A DNA stretch of 55,629 nt from Verrucomicrobiota bacterium (GCA_013140495.1 JABFSR010000174.1:1-55629); one strand, 5' to 3'; positions 1 through 11,496 are shown, numbered from the stretch's first letter. A program made the numbers and translations. Notes: a model not told the origin generated them from the letters alone.

Positions 1-12
1 ATTTTCGGCCGA

Positions 13-1059
13 TTACTCCACCACGCGCTTGCCTTTCTTCCGGGCCTGGTATTGTTCACCGATCCACTTGTAGGTGGCGGCGAGACCTTTATCCAGTGTG
101 GTGTTCGGCTCCCACTTGAGCATTTTCTTGATGAAGGTGTTGTCGGAGTTGCGACCGGCCACGCCTTTGGGCGCGTCGAGTTGGTATTCGCGCTTGAGCT
201 TCACACCGGCGATGCGTTCCACCTTGGAGACAAGTTCGTTGATGGAAACGAGTTCGTTCGAGCCGAGATTGATCGGCGTGGCGATGAGCGCGTCGGTGTG
301 CGTGATCATGTCAATGCCCTTCACGCAATCATCAATGAACATGAAGCTCCGCGTTTGTTCACCCGTGCCCCAGATTTTGATGCTGAGGTCCTTCTTGTCC
401 AGCGCTTCGATGACTTTGCGGCAGATGGCGGCGGGAGCTTTCTCGCGTCCGCCGTCCCATGTGCCGTGCGGCCCATAGACATTGTGAAAGCGGGCGATGG
501 CGGTCTTCATCCCTCGCTCGTGCCAGTATTCTTCACAGAACATTTCGCTGACGAGTTTTTCCCAACCGTAGCCGCGTTCGGCCATTGCTGGGTAGGCGTC
601 GGATTCCTTGAGTGCGCGGACCTTCGGGTCTTTTTGCAACAGCGTGTTGTAGGCGCAGGCGGAACTGGAGAAGAAATAGCGCCGCGCACCAGCCTTGTAG
701 GCTGCCTCGATCATGTGCGTGTTGACCAGAATTGAGCGCAAACACTCGACACGGAATTTCTCTATGAAGCCCATGCCGCCCATGTCGGCGGCGAGATTAT
801 AGACTTCGACCGCGCCTTCGCAGACGCGATGGCAGTTGTCTTCGTTGCTTACGTCCAGGCAGAGGCTTTCGACACCTGGCACGGAGAGATACCACTCATA
901 GAGGGGCTTCTTGTCCACAGCACGAATGTTGGTGAAGCCTTTCTTGCGGAAGTAGAGCGCGAGATTGCCGCCGATGAATCCGCCGCCGCCGGTGATGACG
1001 ATCAGGTCGTCCTTCTTCAGGGCTGCGTCTTTTTCTACGAGTCGTTTGGTCGTATGCAT
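13..1059 (-). CDS. GDP-mannose 3,5-epimerase-like NAD-dependent epimerase
   Basis: Extended short-chain dehydrogenase of 348 residues. The NAD-binding glycine motif GGGGFIG lies at residues 24-30, the YxxxK catalytic pair is Y164/K168 (YGWEK), and Cys135 sits in SSSACAY, where plant GDP-mannose 3,5-epimerase has its catalytic cysteine. The strings NLAADMGGMGFI, GTWDGGREKAPAA and GRNSDN are close to the plant enzyme, which converts GDP-D-mannose to GDP-L-galactose or GDP-L-gulose. The reading frame is open upstream to 1233, but the ATG at 1059 starts just before the Rossmann fold and is preferred. The product probably supplies an activated sugar for surface glycan, since a glycan operon starts about 4 kb away. 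Other C3/C5 epimerase specificities remain possible. Confidence 0.85.
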   Translation of the reverse strand: MHTTKRLVEKDAALKKDDLIVITGGGGFIGGNLALYFRKKGFTNIRAVDKKPLYEWYLSVPGVESLCLDVSNEDNCHRVCEGAVEVYNLAADMGGMGFIEKFRVECLRSILVNTHMIEAAYKAGARRYFFSSSACAYNTLLQKDPKVRALKESDAYPAMAERGYGWEKLVSEMFCEEYWHERGMKTAIARFHNVYGPHGTWDGGREKAPAAICRKVIEALDKKDLSIKIWGTGEQTRSFMFIDDCVKGIDMITHTDALIATPINLGSNELVSINELVSKVERIAGVKLKREYQLDAPKGVAGRNSDNTFIKKMLKWEPNTTLDKGLAATYKWIGEQYQARKKGKRVVE

Positions 1060-1192
1060 AGAGATAAGTCGCGAAATTCTAGCCGAGTTTTGCTGGAAGT
1101 CCGCAAAAAAATTCCCCGTCGAGGATACTACGGAGGGCGGCGATCCGAATGGTGGGAAGGTCACGCGCGTCGTTCCTGAGATGGCGTGATGT

Positions 1193-1924
1193 TCAAAACT
1201 TCCGGTTCCATTCCGCCTGGCTGTATTTTTCACGAACGAGAAGTGCGGTGGATTGCAGCGGCGGTGCTAAACTATTGGCGACGGCATCCCAAGTTTTCGC
1301 AATCACGCCACGGATCGAGACCGGCGACAGTTTCAAGTTTGTAACAAACGCGTCATGCGCGCGATTGTCGCGGTAATCCGGCTGCGCGGATGGCATGTGC
1401 AGGAGCTGATTTATCAGCGAGAGATCGAAGCTGTGGAGGAACGTACCGTGAAACAGCAGGAACTGTTTCCGACGTCGCTGGGCGTTGCCTGAAAACTTCA
1501 AGTCGCCGAGTGCGAGGTCGGTGTGGCCGCGAATGGAAAGGTCGAGGGTTGGGGGTTGAGGGTTGAGGGAAGCAATTGCAGCGAGGTTGCGTTCCATGAT
1601 GAACTGGTTTGCCGAGCTGATGCTCCGGGTCGGTCCGGTTTCGTTGATTCGAAGAATGAGAGCGTAGTTCAGGCAGCCCGGGCCTTGCACCACTGTGCCG
1701 CCGCCGGTGCAACGTCGCAGGATGGGAATTCCCTTTGCTTCGCACGCGGCAACGTTCACCTCGGCAGCAATCTTATTCGCGTAGCCAACCACGACGAAGG
1801 GCGTCGGCGATTCCCAAAAGCGCAAGACTTCGCCGCGTTCGCCGGCTTCGGCGGCATCCAGCAATGCCTCGTCCAGCGCGAGATTTTCGGCGGGTGAGGG
1901 CAGGGTGAGATCGAGAAGGGTCAT
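1193..1924 (-). CDS. Lipoate-protein ligase A family protein
   Basis: A 243-residue biotin/lipoate ligase-fold protein. It shows the lipoate-binding motif RRCTGGG (residues 70-76) followed by PGCLNYAL, and the catalytic-lysine segment LKFSGNAQRR with a downstream FHGT. This family attaches lipoate to lipoyl domains of 2-oxoacid dehydrogenases. The frame can begin at 1966, but those extra 14 residues run into the intergenic repeat at 1952, so ATG 1924 is chosen. It lies back to back with aceE (E1 of pyruvate dehydrogenase), whose E2 partner needs lipoylation; that link is inference. The segment between the two motifs contains a GGTTGAG-type tandem repeat (about 1548-1572) read as a proline-rich insert. 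An octanoyltransferase role cannot be excluded. Confidence 0.82.
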   Translation of the reverse strand: MTLLDLTLPSPAENLALDEALLDAAEAGERGEVLRFWESPTPFVVVGYANKIAAEVNVAACEAKGIPILRRCTGGGTVVQGPGCLNYALILRINETGPTRSISSANQFIMERNLAAIASLNPQPPTLDLSIRGHTDLALGDLKFSGNAQRRRKQFLLFHGTFLHSFDLSLINQLLHMPSAQPDYRDNRAHDAFVTNLKLSPVSIRGVIAKTWDAVANSLAPPLQSTALLVREKYSQAEWNRKF

Positions 1925-1951
1925 GAGGGGGAAAAGCTCCAAGCTCCAATC

Positions 1952-2120
1952 TGTAGCGTCGGGCATCCTTGCCTGACGTAGAGGGCGGCATCCTGCCGCC
2001 CGGAAAGTGCCTTCGGAGGCGCAGCGATTCGCAAAGAATTCGAGATGCTTGATTTGCGGAAGTTTCTCCGCCGGGCTGGAAGCCCGACTCGACGGCAGGC
2101 AAGATACCTGCCGCTACGGT
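1952..2120. repeat. Bipartite GC-rich inverted repeat (REP/BIME-like)
   Basis: Two related arms face each other between lplA and aceE. The left arm (about 1952-2003) begins GTAGCGTCGGGCATCCTTGC; the reverse complement of the right arm (about 2066-2120) reads GTAGCGGCAGGTATCTTGCC. Each arm also holds its own hairpin (GGGCGGCATCCTGCCGCCC on the left, CCGGGCTGGAAGCCCG on the right). The layout matches repetitive extragenic palindrome pairs. Three comparable elements occur elsewhere in this window. Confidence 0.75.
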
Positions 2121-2224
2121 TGTCAGGATTTCGCTGGCATCTGCGGCTCATGTTTAGTTTAATCTGCCGCTCTTGTCGGGGGCGCAAACTGCCTTTCATT
2201 TTCATCCGGCAAAACATTTTTGAA

Positions 2225-4933
<2,709 letters not shown>

Positions 4934-5101
4934 ATGATTTACATCTGTCGTGTCAAAATGTGAAACACGTTGCATTGCGACACGGCACTGAAGACCCGAA
5001 TGCGTTCCAGATGGAATGCGGAACGGCAGTTATATGCCGACGAAACGCCGTAGGCCCGCAGCTTGCTTGTTTTTGGGCATCAAGATCGGTGGTTGCCTAT
5101 G

Positions 5102-5440
5102 ATGAATTCAGACGAGCGCGACATTTTCTACTACCTCAAGGGGTGTAAAGGGCAGTTTGTGTCCTCACATGAGATATGTCGTCGGGCGGGCGGCAAAAAA
5201 CGTTTCCAACGTGAACCCGACTGGGCCAAGCCGATCCTTGTGCGAATGGCGGATCGGGGAATCATCGAGACCGATCCGGCCGGCTACAGTCGAATCAAGC
5301 CTCAACCCAAACGCAAAGAAGGTGACACACAATGTTGGGTGTCGCCGCAGATGGCGCACATTCTCAAGTCCAGCGGAAAGGATTTCAGTGAAGCCATCAA
5401 GATAGACGGCGATGAGGACGGTTATTACGATTCTTTGTGA
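5102..5440 (+). CDS. Small winged-helix-like hypothetical protein
   Basis: A 112-residue protein with two adjacent ATGs (5099 and 5102). I do not recognise a named family. Residues 1-65 look like a winged helix-turn-helix: a short helix DERDIFYYLKG, then SSHEICRRAGGKKRF as a possible recognition unit, then a basic wing before KPQPKRK. The C-terminus is acidic (DGDEDGYYD). Its last 16 bases overlap the 3' end of the convergent kinase-like gene. A DNA-binding or regulatory role is inference only. The 165 bases between aceE and this gene hold nothing recognisable. Confidence 0.55.
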   Translation: MNSDERDIFYYLKGCKGQFVSSHEICRRAGGKKRFQREPDWAKPILVRMADRGIIETDPAGYSRIKPQPKRKEGDTQCWVSPQMAHILKSSGKDFSEAIKIDGDEDGYYDSL

Positions 5441-6567
5441 GTGCCTGGCGGACGTTGAACTGTGAAATCGCCTGCCCATTTTTCTTCGGCCAGTTTCATC
5501 AATGCCGAGATTCGTTCCAAGCCTTCCGTCTGTCGCGTCACGCGGATGCAGTAGATCAAATAGGCCAGAGTGAGCGCGTGTTCATGGCCGGAGATTTTGG
5601 CCTGTTGTGCGTAATTGGAAAATTCAGGGGAAGCGAAAAGCGCATCAAGCCGCGCCAAGGTTTTCCCTGCATTCTCCCTCTCGACAAGAACTGCGGGCTG
5701 GATGATGAAGTGCAGCCAGTCCCACGTCGGAACGCCCGCGATTTCTCCGCGCTCCCAATCCAGAACTGTCCAGCGCTCTCCTTCGACCTTCACATTCCAA
5801 GGCGCAAAATCGCCGTGCATGAGCGTTGAGACGACTTCGATCTCGCCGAGAGATGAGATGATTTGGAGCAACGGTTCGTTGTTCGCGGCAGTGGTAAATC
5901 TTTTCCATGCATCAATCTCGCGCAAACGAACCTTGCCTAATGGATTCAGCCACGAGGAAAATATTTTCCCCGGTTCGTGTGTGGAATTGGGGGGCGGTGA
6001 TTGACCTGGAATGAAATCGGTGGAGAATGCCTCCACTTGCGGGGAGGAAAATGTGCGGCGTAAATGCGGAATGGCGGTTGAACCCGCACGCGCGCTGCTC
6101 AACACGGAGGCTTCCCGTTGAATGAGCAAACGCGCTTCATGTTCGTGCCCCGCCTTCACCACAGCCGCGGGCTTGTTGTCCTTGTCAAACAGCAGAAATA
6201 CAAACCGTCGCCCCGGCGCGCTCGGATTTCCTGCGAGGACGGCGAATTGAGGCACTCTGTTGCCAGCCATGCCGGCCACTTTGGATAGGAATCTCGCAAA
6301 CGCGCTGGTTTCAGGGATGGTTGCGGTGAGCGACTTTGTGCCCAAGGCGAAACCTGCGTGCAATGCGACTTTTAGCAGGATGCGCGCAATGCGGGCCTTT
6401 GTGCTCTGCGCCGGATAAAGGTCGAGTGCGCGTGCGGCTGCGGCATTTGATGAAGGCAGAAATAGAAACGGTTGCCCACCGCGATTGAGCACGCGAAATC
6501 TGACCGCGTTTGACGTTTCCGGAGTTTCGCCGGATGCAAACAGTGGTTGCCAGGGATTCTGCATCAC
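5425..6567 (-). CDS. APH/choline kinase-like phosphotransferase
   Basis: A protein of about 380 residues with an aminoglycoside phosphotransferase/choline-kinase-type catalytic loop, HGDFAPWNV, and a metal-binding-loop equivalent VLDWERGE shortly after. The first 200 residues are poorly conserved but include a beta-rich segment (RRFVFLLFD...AAVVKAG) that may be the N-lobe. It is the last gene of the nine-gene operon. It starts at GTG 6567, overlapping the upstream stop, or at the ATG directly after (6564). Given the context it probably phosphorylates a sugar, polyol or other small alcohol for the glycan; antibiotic modification seems unlikely. The substrate cannot be read from sequence. Confidence 0.68.
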   Translation of the reverse strand: MMQNPWQPLFASGETPETSNAVRFRVLNRGGQPFLFLPSSNAAAARALDLYPAQSTKARIARILLKVALHAGFALGTKSLTATIPETSAFARFLSKVAGMAGNRVPQFAVLAGNPSAPGRRFVFLLFDKDNKPAAVVKAGHEHEARLLIQREASVLSSARAGSTAIPHLRRTFSSPQVEAFSTDFIPGQSPPPNSTHEPGKIFSSWLNPLGKVRLREIDAWKRFTTAANNEPLLQIISSLGEIEVVSTLMHGDFAPWNVKVEGERWTVLDWERGEIAGVPTWDWLHFIIQPAVLVERENAGKTLARLDALFASPEFSNYAQQAKISGHEHALTLAYLIYCIRVTRQTEGLERISALMKLAEEKWAGDFTVQRPPGTHKES

Positions 6568-8252
6568 GCCCTTTGTGACAAAACATGCGCCAGTTCGTCC
6601 ATGACTTTTCCAGCGACGACGTCCGCCGGCTCGGTGGCGTCGGCATCAATTACACGAGCGTTGCCGAAGGTGAGGCTTGAAAGAGTCCTTGCCTGCTCAC
6701 GGATTTGTTCCTCGCTCAGTTCCTGTTTGCGCGCGAGAAGAATCTCCGGTGGTGCATTCAATCTGATCACGATATCGGGCTTTGGGAAGACATTCCCAGC
6801 CAGGGCCAGCAGCCAGCGTGGGCCGTGGTATCGCACGGACGCTGGATCAAGGTGATAGTTGTAGAAATAACGATCCACAAGTACGAGATATCCTCGTTTG
6901 CAATGCGGCTTCAAATGAAACCACCACGCGAGTTGTGCGCGCAACACATTCCGGGCAAGCCGCGCCGCAGAGAGGAATGATTGAACCAAGCTGGCAGCCT
7001 GCTCCGTCTTGCGTGGTTGATTGCCAGGTTCAGGCAGCGGAAATTCAAATCCTTCGTTGATCGGCGGAAGCCAGTGGAAGTAACGCACGCCAGAGATGCA
7101 TTTTGTTTCTGCTGCCGATTCGGTGAGATTCCGGGCAAGTGTGGTTTTGCCTGAACCATCCAGGCCGAGCAGCACGGCGAGCGCGCCATTGCAGCGCGCG
7201 GATTTTCCCTCGTGCAATCGCGCCAGCGTATTGCAAATGAAGTTTGCCATCTCGTCCACCGTTTGTGCGGATGACATGAAACCCGTCCCGACGTGGATGA
7301 GATGTGTGTGGGCATTATTCCGTACCACTGCAAATCCTCGGTCTGGTTGTGGCCAGCAGCCGCCCAACAGAGATGCGGGTTTGTCGGCCGTTGGAAATGA
7401 CTCCACCACCATGCCACCTTTGAACAAGGTGTGCCGACAGGAAGCCGACGAGGCGCGTCCATCCACGATGAGATTTTTTTTCAACGGAAAAAGAATCGCG
7501 AGTCGTTCGGTCAGTTTGCTTCCAGTCTCCACCGGCATACCGATAAGCTTTACGAGCAGACCTGGCAGTGCGCGTTTTCGAGAAAGAAACCGGGTGATGT
7601 CTTTGAAAATGTAGCGAATCGAGTGGCCAATTTTGTGAGGGCGCAAAAAACAATCTCGTCGCGCGGCCCGTTGCAGGTAGTTGACCAGATCAGGATCGTC
7701 CACCCTTGCGAGGAGGTTTTCTCGCACGCCGAACGCCTGTTGGAATACGTTGCAAAGTTGTTCGTGGTCATCCGCCTGGGAGCGAATATCCAGAAGGCGC
7801 CGGGCGTAACGGTCACTGAGTTTGCCCTGCCACATGGCTTGCGTGAGGATGACGACGGCTTCGTGCTTGATGTCAGGAACAAAGAAGGATGTGCCGTCGG
7901 GGTTGCTCAATCGCTTTCGTGAGTTCAACACCTGCGCGGCGGTGAGCAGATGGAAGCGACGCCAGCGTTTCTCAGTATCTATATCAATCCGGGTGAAACA
8001 TTCCGCACGGTTCCAAAATACGAGCGAATGATTCACAAAGCGCGTGCGCTGAACAAGCGACTGGCCGGCAAGTTTTGCCGCCTCTACGCAGCACGCGATG
8101 ACGGCAGCAGCGCGTGCAGGTTCAGTGAGCAGGTCAACGTCAGAGGATGAGTCATCGAACAGGCTGTTGTAGTTGCGGAGGACGCACCATGGGATGTGCC
8201 GTTCGTCCAGGAGACGAAACAAATGCGTGAGAAGTTCCCGGCGGGTGCTCAT
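6564..8252 (-). CDS. Nucleotidyltransferase-like / thymidylate kinase-like fusion protein
   Basis: A two-part protein of 562 residues. The N-terminal half (about 1-200) resembles a minimal nucleotidyltransferase fold, with the acidic motif SSSDVDLL after a short helical lead. The C-terminal part (about 355-562) is a P-loop kinase of thymidylate-kinase type, with Walker A GLDGSGKTT at about 363-371 and a DRYFYNYHLDP segment like the DRY of thymidylate kinases. A true dTMP kinase is about 210 residues, so this is not housekeeping Tmk. The start at 8252 gives an ATGA overlap with the glycosyltransferase stop. In context it may activate or phosphorylate a glycan precursor; the exact reaction is unknown. 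Confidence 0.7.
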   Translation of the reverse strand: MSTRRELLTHLFRLLDERHIPWCVLRNYNSLFDDSSSDVDLLTEPARAAAVIACCVEAAKLAGQSLVQRTRFVNHSLVFWNRAECFTRIDIDTEKRWRRFHLLTAAQVLNSRKRLSNPDGTSFFVPDIKHEAVVILTQAMWQGKLSDRYARRLLDIRSQADDHEQLCNVFQQAFGVRENLLARVDDPDLVNYLQRAARRDCFLRPHKIGHSIRYIFKDITRFLSRKRALPGLLVKLIGMPVETGSKLTERLAILFPLKKNLIVDGRASSASCRHTLFKGGMVVESFPTADKPASLLGGCWPQPDRGFAVVRNNAHTHLIHVGTGFMSSAQTVDEMANFICNTLARLHEGKSARCNGALAVLLGLDGSGKTTLARNLTESAAETKCISGVRYFHWLPPINEGFEFPLPEPGNQPRKTEQAASLVQSFLSAARLARNVLRAQLAWWFHLKPHCKRGYLVLVDRYFYNYHLDPASVRYHGPRWLLALAGNVFPKPDIVIRLNAPPEILLARKQELSEEQIREQARTLSSLTFGNARVIDADATEPADVVAGKVMDELAHVLSQRA

Positions 8253-9487
8253 TTTTTGGCGAGCAGTTTGTCGTAGGTGCTTTCGAGCAGCCTGCGCTTG
8301 GCGTCCCAACTGAACAATTCCCGGGCGCGTTTTGCGGCGCGGACGCCGAGCTCGGCCCGTAGTGCGGGATCCTTATGCAAACGGGTCAGAGCATCAGCAA
8401 ATCGCTGGATGGTTTCATCCGGAGTGGTGATGGGAATTTTCACGCCGGAGTTATCGTCCACCATTTCAGTCGGACCGCCCCAGTCGAGGCAGATCACTGG
8501 CAGTCCCTTCGACATGGCTTCGAGCAATGCCGAGCCGCCACTGTCCCGTAATGCAGGAAAAACCAGCACATCGGCGTTCTCGTAAAATGCAGCGAGTTCC
8601 TTGTGTGGTTTCTGTCCGTGAAAAACGATCTGGTCAGTGACCTTGTATTTCCGCGCCTGACTTTGCCAGAAATCAAGACCGGTTCCGGTGCCTAGTATAT
8701 CGAGGCGGCAGTTCGAAATCTTTGCCCTGGCCAGCGCTGCAAAGGCGAGCGGCATGGCGCGGGTGGCGAGGCAGTTGCCGACATACAACAGACGAAATGT
8801 GCCGTCGTTTTTTCGAATGTGGGGCTGGAGCGAACGGACCTCGTCCTCGGCCCGCATCGCGTTGGGAGGGACAACCACGCATTTGCTCCGAACTGATTCA
8901 CCCAGATATTCCATCGTCGTGTGGTTGGAGGTGAAGATGATGTTTGCGCATCGCAAGGATTCCTGAACCACGGGCAGGCGAAGCCAGAGGGTGTTGAACA
9001 CGCGCCGCAGGGATTCCGGGAGAAAGAGCGGCCCGATAAATTTGTAAAATCCGTACGGGATGTGTTCGCCGCCCGCGATTGGGCCCCAAACCGAGGGAAT
9101 CCCCAGTCGCGTGGCAAGAAACGGAATCCGGAAAGTATGAAATGTCGTCTGGTGCGTGAGGGAAAACTTTTCCTTCTGGTGCAGGTCTGTTGCGAGCCGG
9201 TAGGCCCGGTACGCCCAGTTTATTTTGCGAACCCACGCGCCTAATCTTCCAAATGGCGAGGTCCATTTGCGGACCCGTCCGGACAGCGGTACGAAGTAAG
9301 GTTGGATGCCGCACGCTTTGGACTGGTGCTCGACGGCAGCCTGTGCGTTAACCGTGGTGATGAGGTGAACGCGATATTTTTTTGCCGCCTGTTCCGCCCA
9401 ACCCCAGCCGAGCCAGTGTTCGCCTGTCCCGTCCGGGTTGCAGGCATAGGAAATCATCAGGACTTTCGGCGCGTTTGCGTCGCTCAT
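8249..9487 (-). CDS. GT4-family glycosyltransferase
   Basis: A 412-residue GT-B glycosyltransferase of the group 1 (GT4) type. The N-terminal domain opens with KVLMISYACNPDGTGEHWLGWGW, cut here as the typical SYxCxPxxGSE-like acceptor-domain start. The C-terminal donor domain shows LLYVGN, FHGQKPHKELAAFYENADVLV and then DSGGSALLEAMSKGLPVI, the EX7E-type nucleotide-sugar site. It would transfer a sugar from an activated donor to a growing glycan at the inner membrane face. It has ATGA overlaps with both neighbours (UDP-galactopyranose mutase upstream, fusion kinase downstream), so it is translationally coupled in the operon. A galactofuranosyltransferase role is suggested only by the adjacent mutase. 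Confidence 0.88.
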   Translation of the reverse strand: MSDANAPKVLMISYACNPDGTGEHWLGWGWAEQAAKKYRVHLITTVNAQAAVEHQSKACGIQPYFVPLSGRVRKWTSPFGRLGAWVRKINWAYRAYRLATDLHQKEKFSLTHQTTFHTFRIPFLATRLGIPSVWGPIAGGEHIPYGFYKFIGPLFLPESLRRVFNTLWLRLPVVQESLRCANIIFTSNHTTMEYLGESVRSKCVVVPPNAMRAEDEVRSLQPHIRKNDGTFRLLYVGNCLATRAMPLAFAALARAKISNCRLDILGTGTGLDFWQSQARKYKVTDQIVFHGQKPHKELAAFYENADVLVFPALRDSGGSALLEAMSKGLPVICLDWGGPTEMVDDNSGVKIPITTPDETIQRFADALTRLHKDPALRAELGVRAAKRARELFSWDAKRRLLESTYDKLLAKK

Positions 9488-10668
9488 ACACGGTGTTGTC
9501 TGATTTGCTCCGCGAGCGCCGGCGTGAATCGCGGCAGCGTTTTGCTTTTCGAGGCGTAACTCTTGAGGAAATCAGCCGCGAAGTCCAGCGCTTCAGCGAT
9601 GACTCCGTCCATGTCGAGGTAGCGATACGTAGCCAGCCGTCCGACAAACGACACAGATGCCAGCGGCCAGGCGAGATCGTAATATTTCTCCAGCAGAGCC
9701 TTGTCCGGGGGACGACGCACGGGATAGTAGGGGATGTCGCCAGCCGCAGTGGCCTTGCTGAACTCGCGGTACGCCACGGTGCGCTCGTGTTTTTCCCAGC
9801 GCATGTAGTGTTTGAATTCGTGGATGCGCGTGTGCGGCACTTTGAATTCGGTGTAGTTGACGACCGAGTTGCCCTGAAAATCTCCCTTCGCTTCGATGCG
9901 ATCGAAGGTCACGGTGCGGTAGTTCAACCGGCCATGCTTGAAGTTAAAGAACGCGTCAATCGGCCCGGTGAAAAATACGTGCTCAAACTCGCCGCATTGT
10001 TCAGGTGAAAACTTTTCATTCAGACGCACCTCAATCTGCGGATGATCCAGGATGCGGCGGACGAGTTCGGTGTAGCCGGTCTCGGGGATGCCGTTCCAAG
10101 CGCTGTCGTAGTAACAGTCGTTGTAGTTGAACCGGACGGGCAGACGCTTGAGCACCGAGGCCGGAAGCTCCCTAGGCTCGCAGCCCCAGTGCTTCTTGGT
10201 GTAACCGTAAAAAAAGTTTTCGTATAGATCGCGTCCGACGAACCGGAGAGCCTGCTCTTCGAAGTTATGCGCATCGGTGATGGACTTGTCGCCAAGTGAC
10301 TCGATGAACGCAGCCGCCTGTTCAGGTGAAAAGGACTTGCCGAAGAATTGATTGATCGTGAGCAGGTTGATTGGAAGCGAGAACGCGCCGCGTGCGGTGT
10401 GTGCCATGACGCGATGGAAATACGGTCGGAACGGAACGAAGGAATTCACATAGTGCCAGACGTCGTCTCGATCCGTGTGGAAGATGTGCGAGCCGTAGCA
10501 ATGCAGCATGACGCCGGTGGATTCGTCCCGCGCGGTGTGGCAGTTGCCAGCCACGTGGTCGCGTTCGTCGAACACGATGATTTTGCGGTCGGTGTGCAAC
10601 GCGAGTTCCCGGGCGACGACTGCGCCGGAAAAGCCTGCGCCTGCGACGGCGAATCGTTTTTGGGGCAT
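9484..10668 (-). CDS. glf: UDP-galactopyranose mutase
   Basis: A 394-residue flavoprotein that interconverts UDP-galactopyranose and UDP-galactofuranose, providing galactofuranose for surface polysaccharide. The FAD motif is FAVAGAGFSGAVVAREL near the N-terminus. Family strings include FDERDHVAGNCHT, CYGSHIFHT, FFYGYTKKHWG, FTGPIDAFF and, at the C-terminus, VSFVGRLATYRYLDMDGVI. The length matches bacterial Glf. It lies 3 bases after the upstream methyltransferase stop and overlaps the glycosyltransferase start by 4 bases. The call is firm from the ordered motifs. Confidence 0.93.
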   Translation of the reverse strand: MPQKRFAVAGAGFSGAVVARELALHTDRKIIVFDERDHVAGNCHTARDESTGVMLHCYGSHIFHTDRDDVWHYVNSFVPFRPYFHRVMAHTARGAFSLPINLLTINQFFGKSFSPEQAAAFIESLGDKSITDAHNFEEQALRFVGRDLYENFFYGYTKKHWGCEPRELPASVLKRLPVRFNYNDCYYDSAWNGIPETGYTELVRRILDHPQIEVRLNEKFSPEQCGEFEHVFFTGPIDAFFNFKHGRLNYRTVTFDRIEAKGDFQGNSVVNYTEFKVPHTRIHEFKHYMRWEKHERTVAYREFSKATAAGDIPYYPVRRPPDKALLEKYYDLAWPLASVSFVGRLATYRYLDMDGVIAEALDFAADFLKSYASKSKTLPRFTPALAEQIRQHRV

Positions 10669-10671
10669 GAT

Positions 10672-11496
10672 TCAGTTTCTTTTTCTGCCTACTACGTGGA
10701 TGTCCGAACAGAGTGTGGGTCGGAGCCGCAACATCCAATCCAACGTTGCGACTGTTCGCTTCAACAACGGAGCCGGCAAAAAACCAAGCGCCTTGCTTTG
10801 TTGCCCCAAATAGTTGCGTCCGCAAACGTAAACTACCTCAAAGTCATTCCATTCCATGATTTGTTTCAGATCGGCGATGATCGGCTCGCGCACATGGCCA
10901 CGAAAGACAGGATCGCCACCGTGATACCACCAGTCGAGACGATCCCAAATGTTTTTTCCTGCCAACGCAGAAACGCGCTTGCGCAAATTCGCAGCATTGG
11001 GTGTCACCAGAACCAGATAGCCGGACGGTCGCAATACCCGGACAATCTCCCGGAACAGTCGTTTCGGAGAATGATGCCAGTGTTCGAGGCTGTTGATACA
11101 GGTCACGACGTCAACGGTGGCGGTTTCCAATGGAATTGGGTGAGAGAGTATGTCCGACTCGATGACCCTGATTCCGAGTTGAGATTTCCAACCCGCAATC
11201 AAGTCTCGAACTTGTGATTTATTTCCATCATTGAGGCCACCGCCACCACCAAAGTCGTCGGCGATACTGACCTGCATCCCCAAGGCAGCCGCGACGGAAC
11301 CAAAGGCTGAAGTGCCTGCTCCAAGATCAAGCAGATGTTTCCCCGCAGCCAACGTCCCGACTCGATGGAGCAGTTCCAGATAGAATAATTGTCTGGCATC
11401 CATTCGCCCCGTCTGTGACGAGCCGCCATACAAGACCGCGACCTTCTCGCGATAGGCTCGGTGACATGCTTCAACATCAAATGCGGGAGTGTTCAT
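10672..11496 (-). CDS. Class I SAM-dependent methyltransferase
   Basis: A 274-residue Rossmann-like methyltransferase. Motif I is LLDLGAGTSAFG, followed by an acidic SIADDFGG. The post-motif region VDVVTCINSLEHWHHS and VLRPSGYLVLVTPN is typical of Methyltransf_11-type enzymes, often found in polysaccharide loci, that methylate sugars or polyprenyl-linked glycans. It overlaps the FAD oxidoreductase stop upstream by 4 bases (ATGA) and is followed 3 bases later by glf. The acceptor cannot be determined. The C-terminal part (KALGFLPAPLLKRTV) may be a membrane-associating helix, which is inference. Confidence 0.83.
   Translation of the reverse strand: MNTPAFDVEACHRAYREKVAVLYGGSSQTGRMDARQLFYLELLHRVGTLAAGKHLLDLGAGTSAFGSVAAALGMQVSIADDFGGGGGLNDGNKSQVRDLIAGWKSQLGIRVIESDILSHPIPLETATVDVVTCINSLEHWHHSPKRLFREIVRVLRPSGYLVLVTPNAANLRKRVSALAGKNIWDRLDWWYHGGDPVFRGHVREPIIADLKQIMEWNDFEVVYVCGRNYLGQQSKALGFLPAPLLKRTVATLDWMLRLRPTLCSDIHVVGRKRN

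Noticed and set aside
6564..8252. Housekeeping thymidylate kinase (tmk)
   Set aside because: The P-loop domain is only the C-terminal third of a 562-residue fusion in a glycan operon; true Tmk is a stand-alone protein of about 210 residues.
10348..11217. 289-residue plus-strand frame
   Set aside because: Antisense to glf and the adjacent methyltransferase, both supported by motifs.
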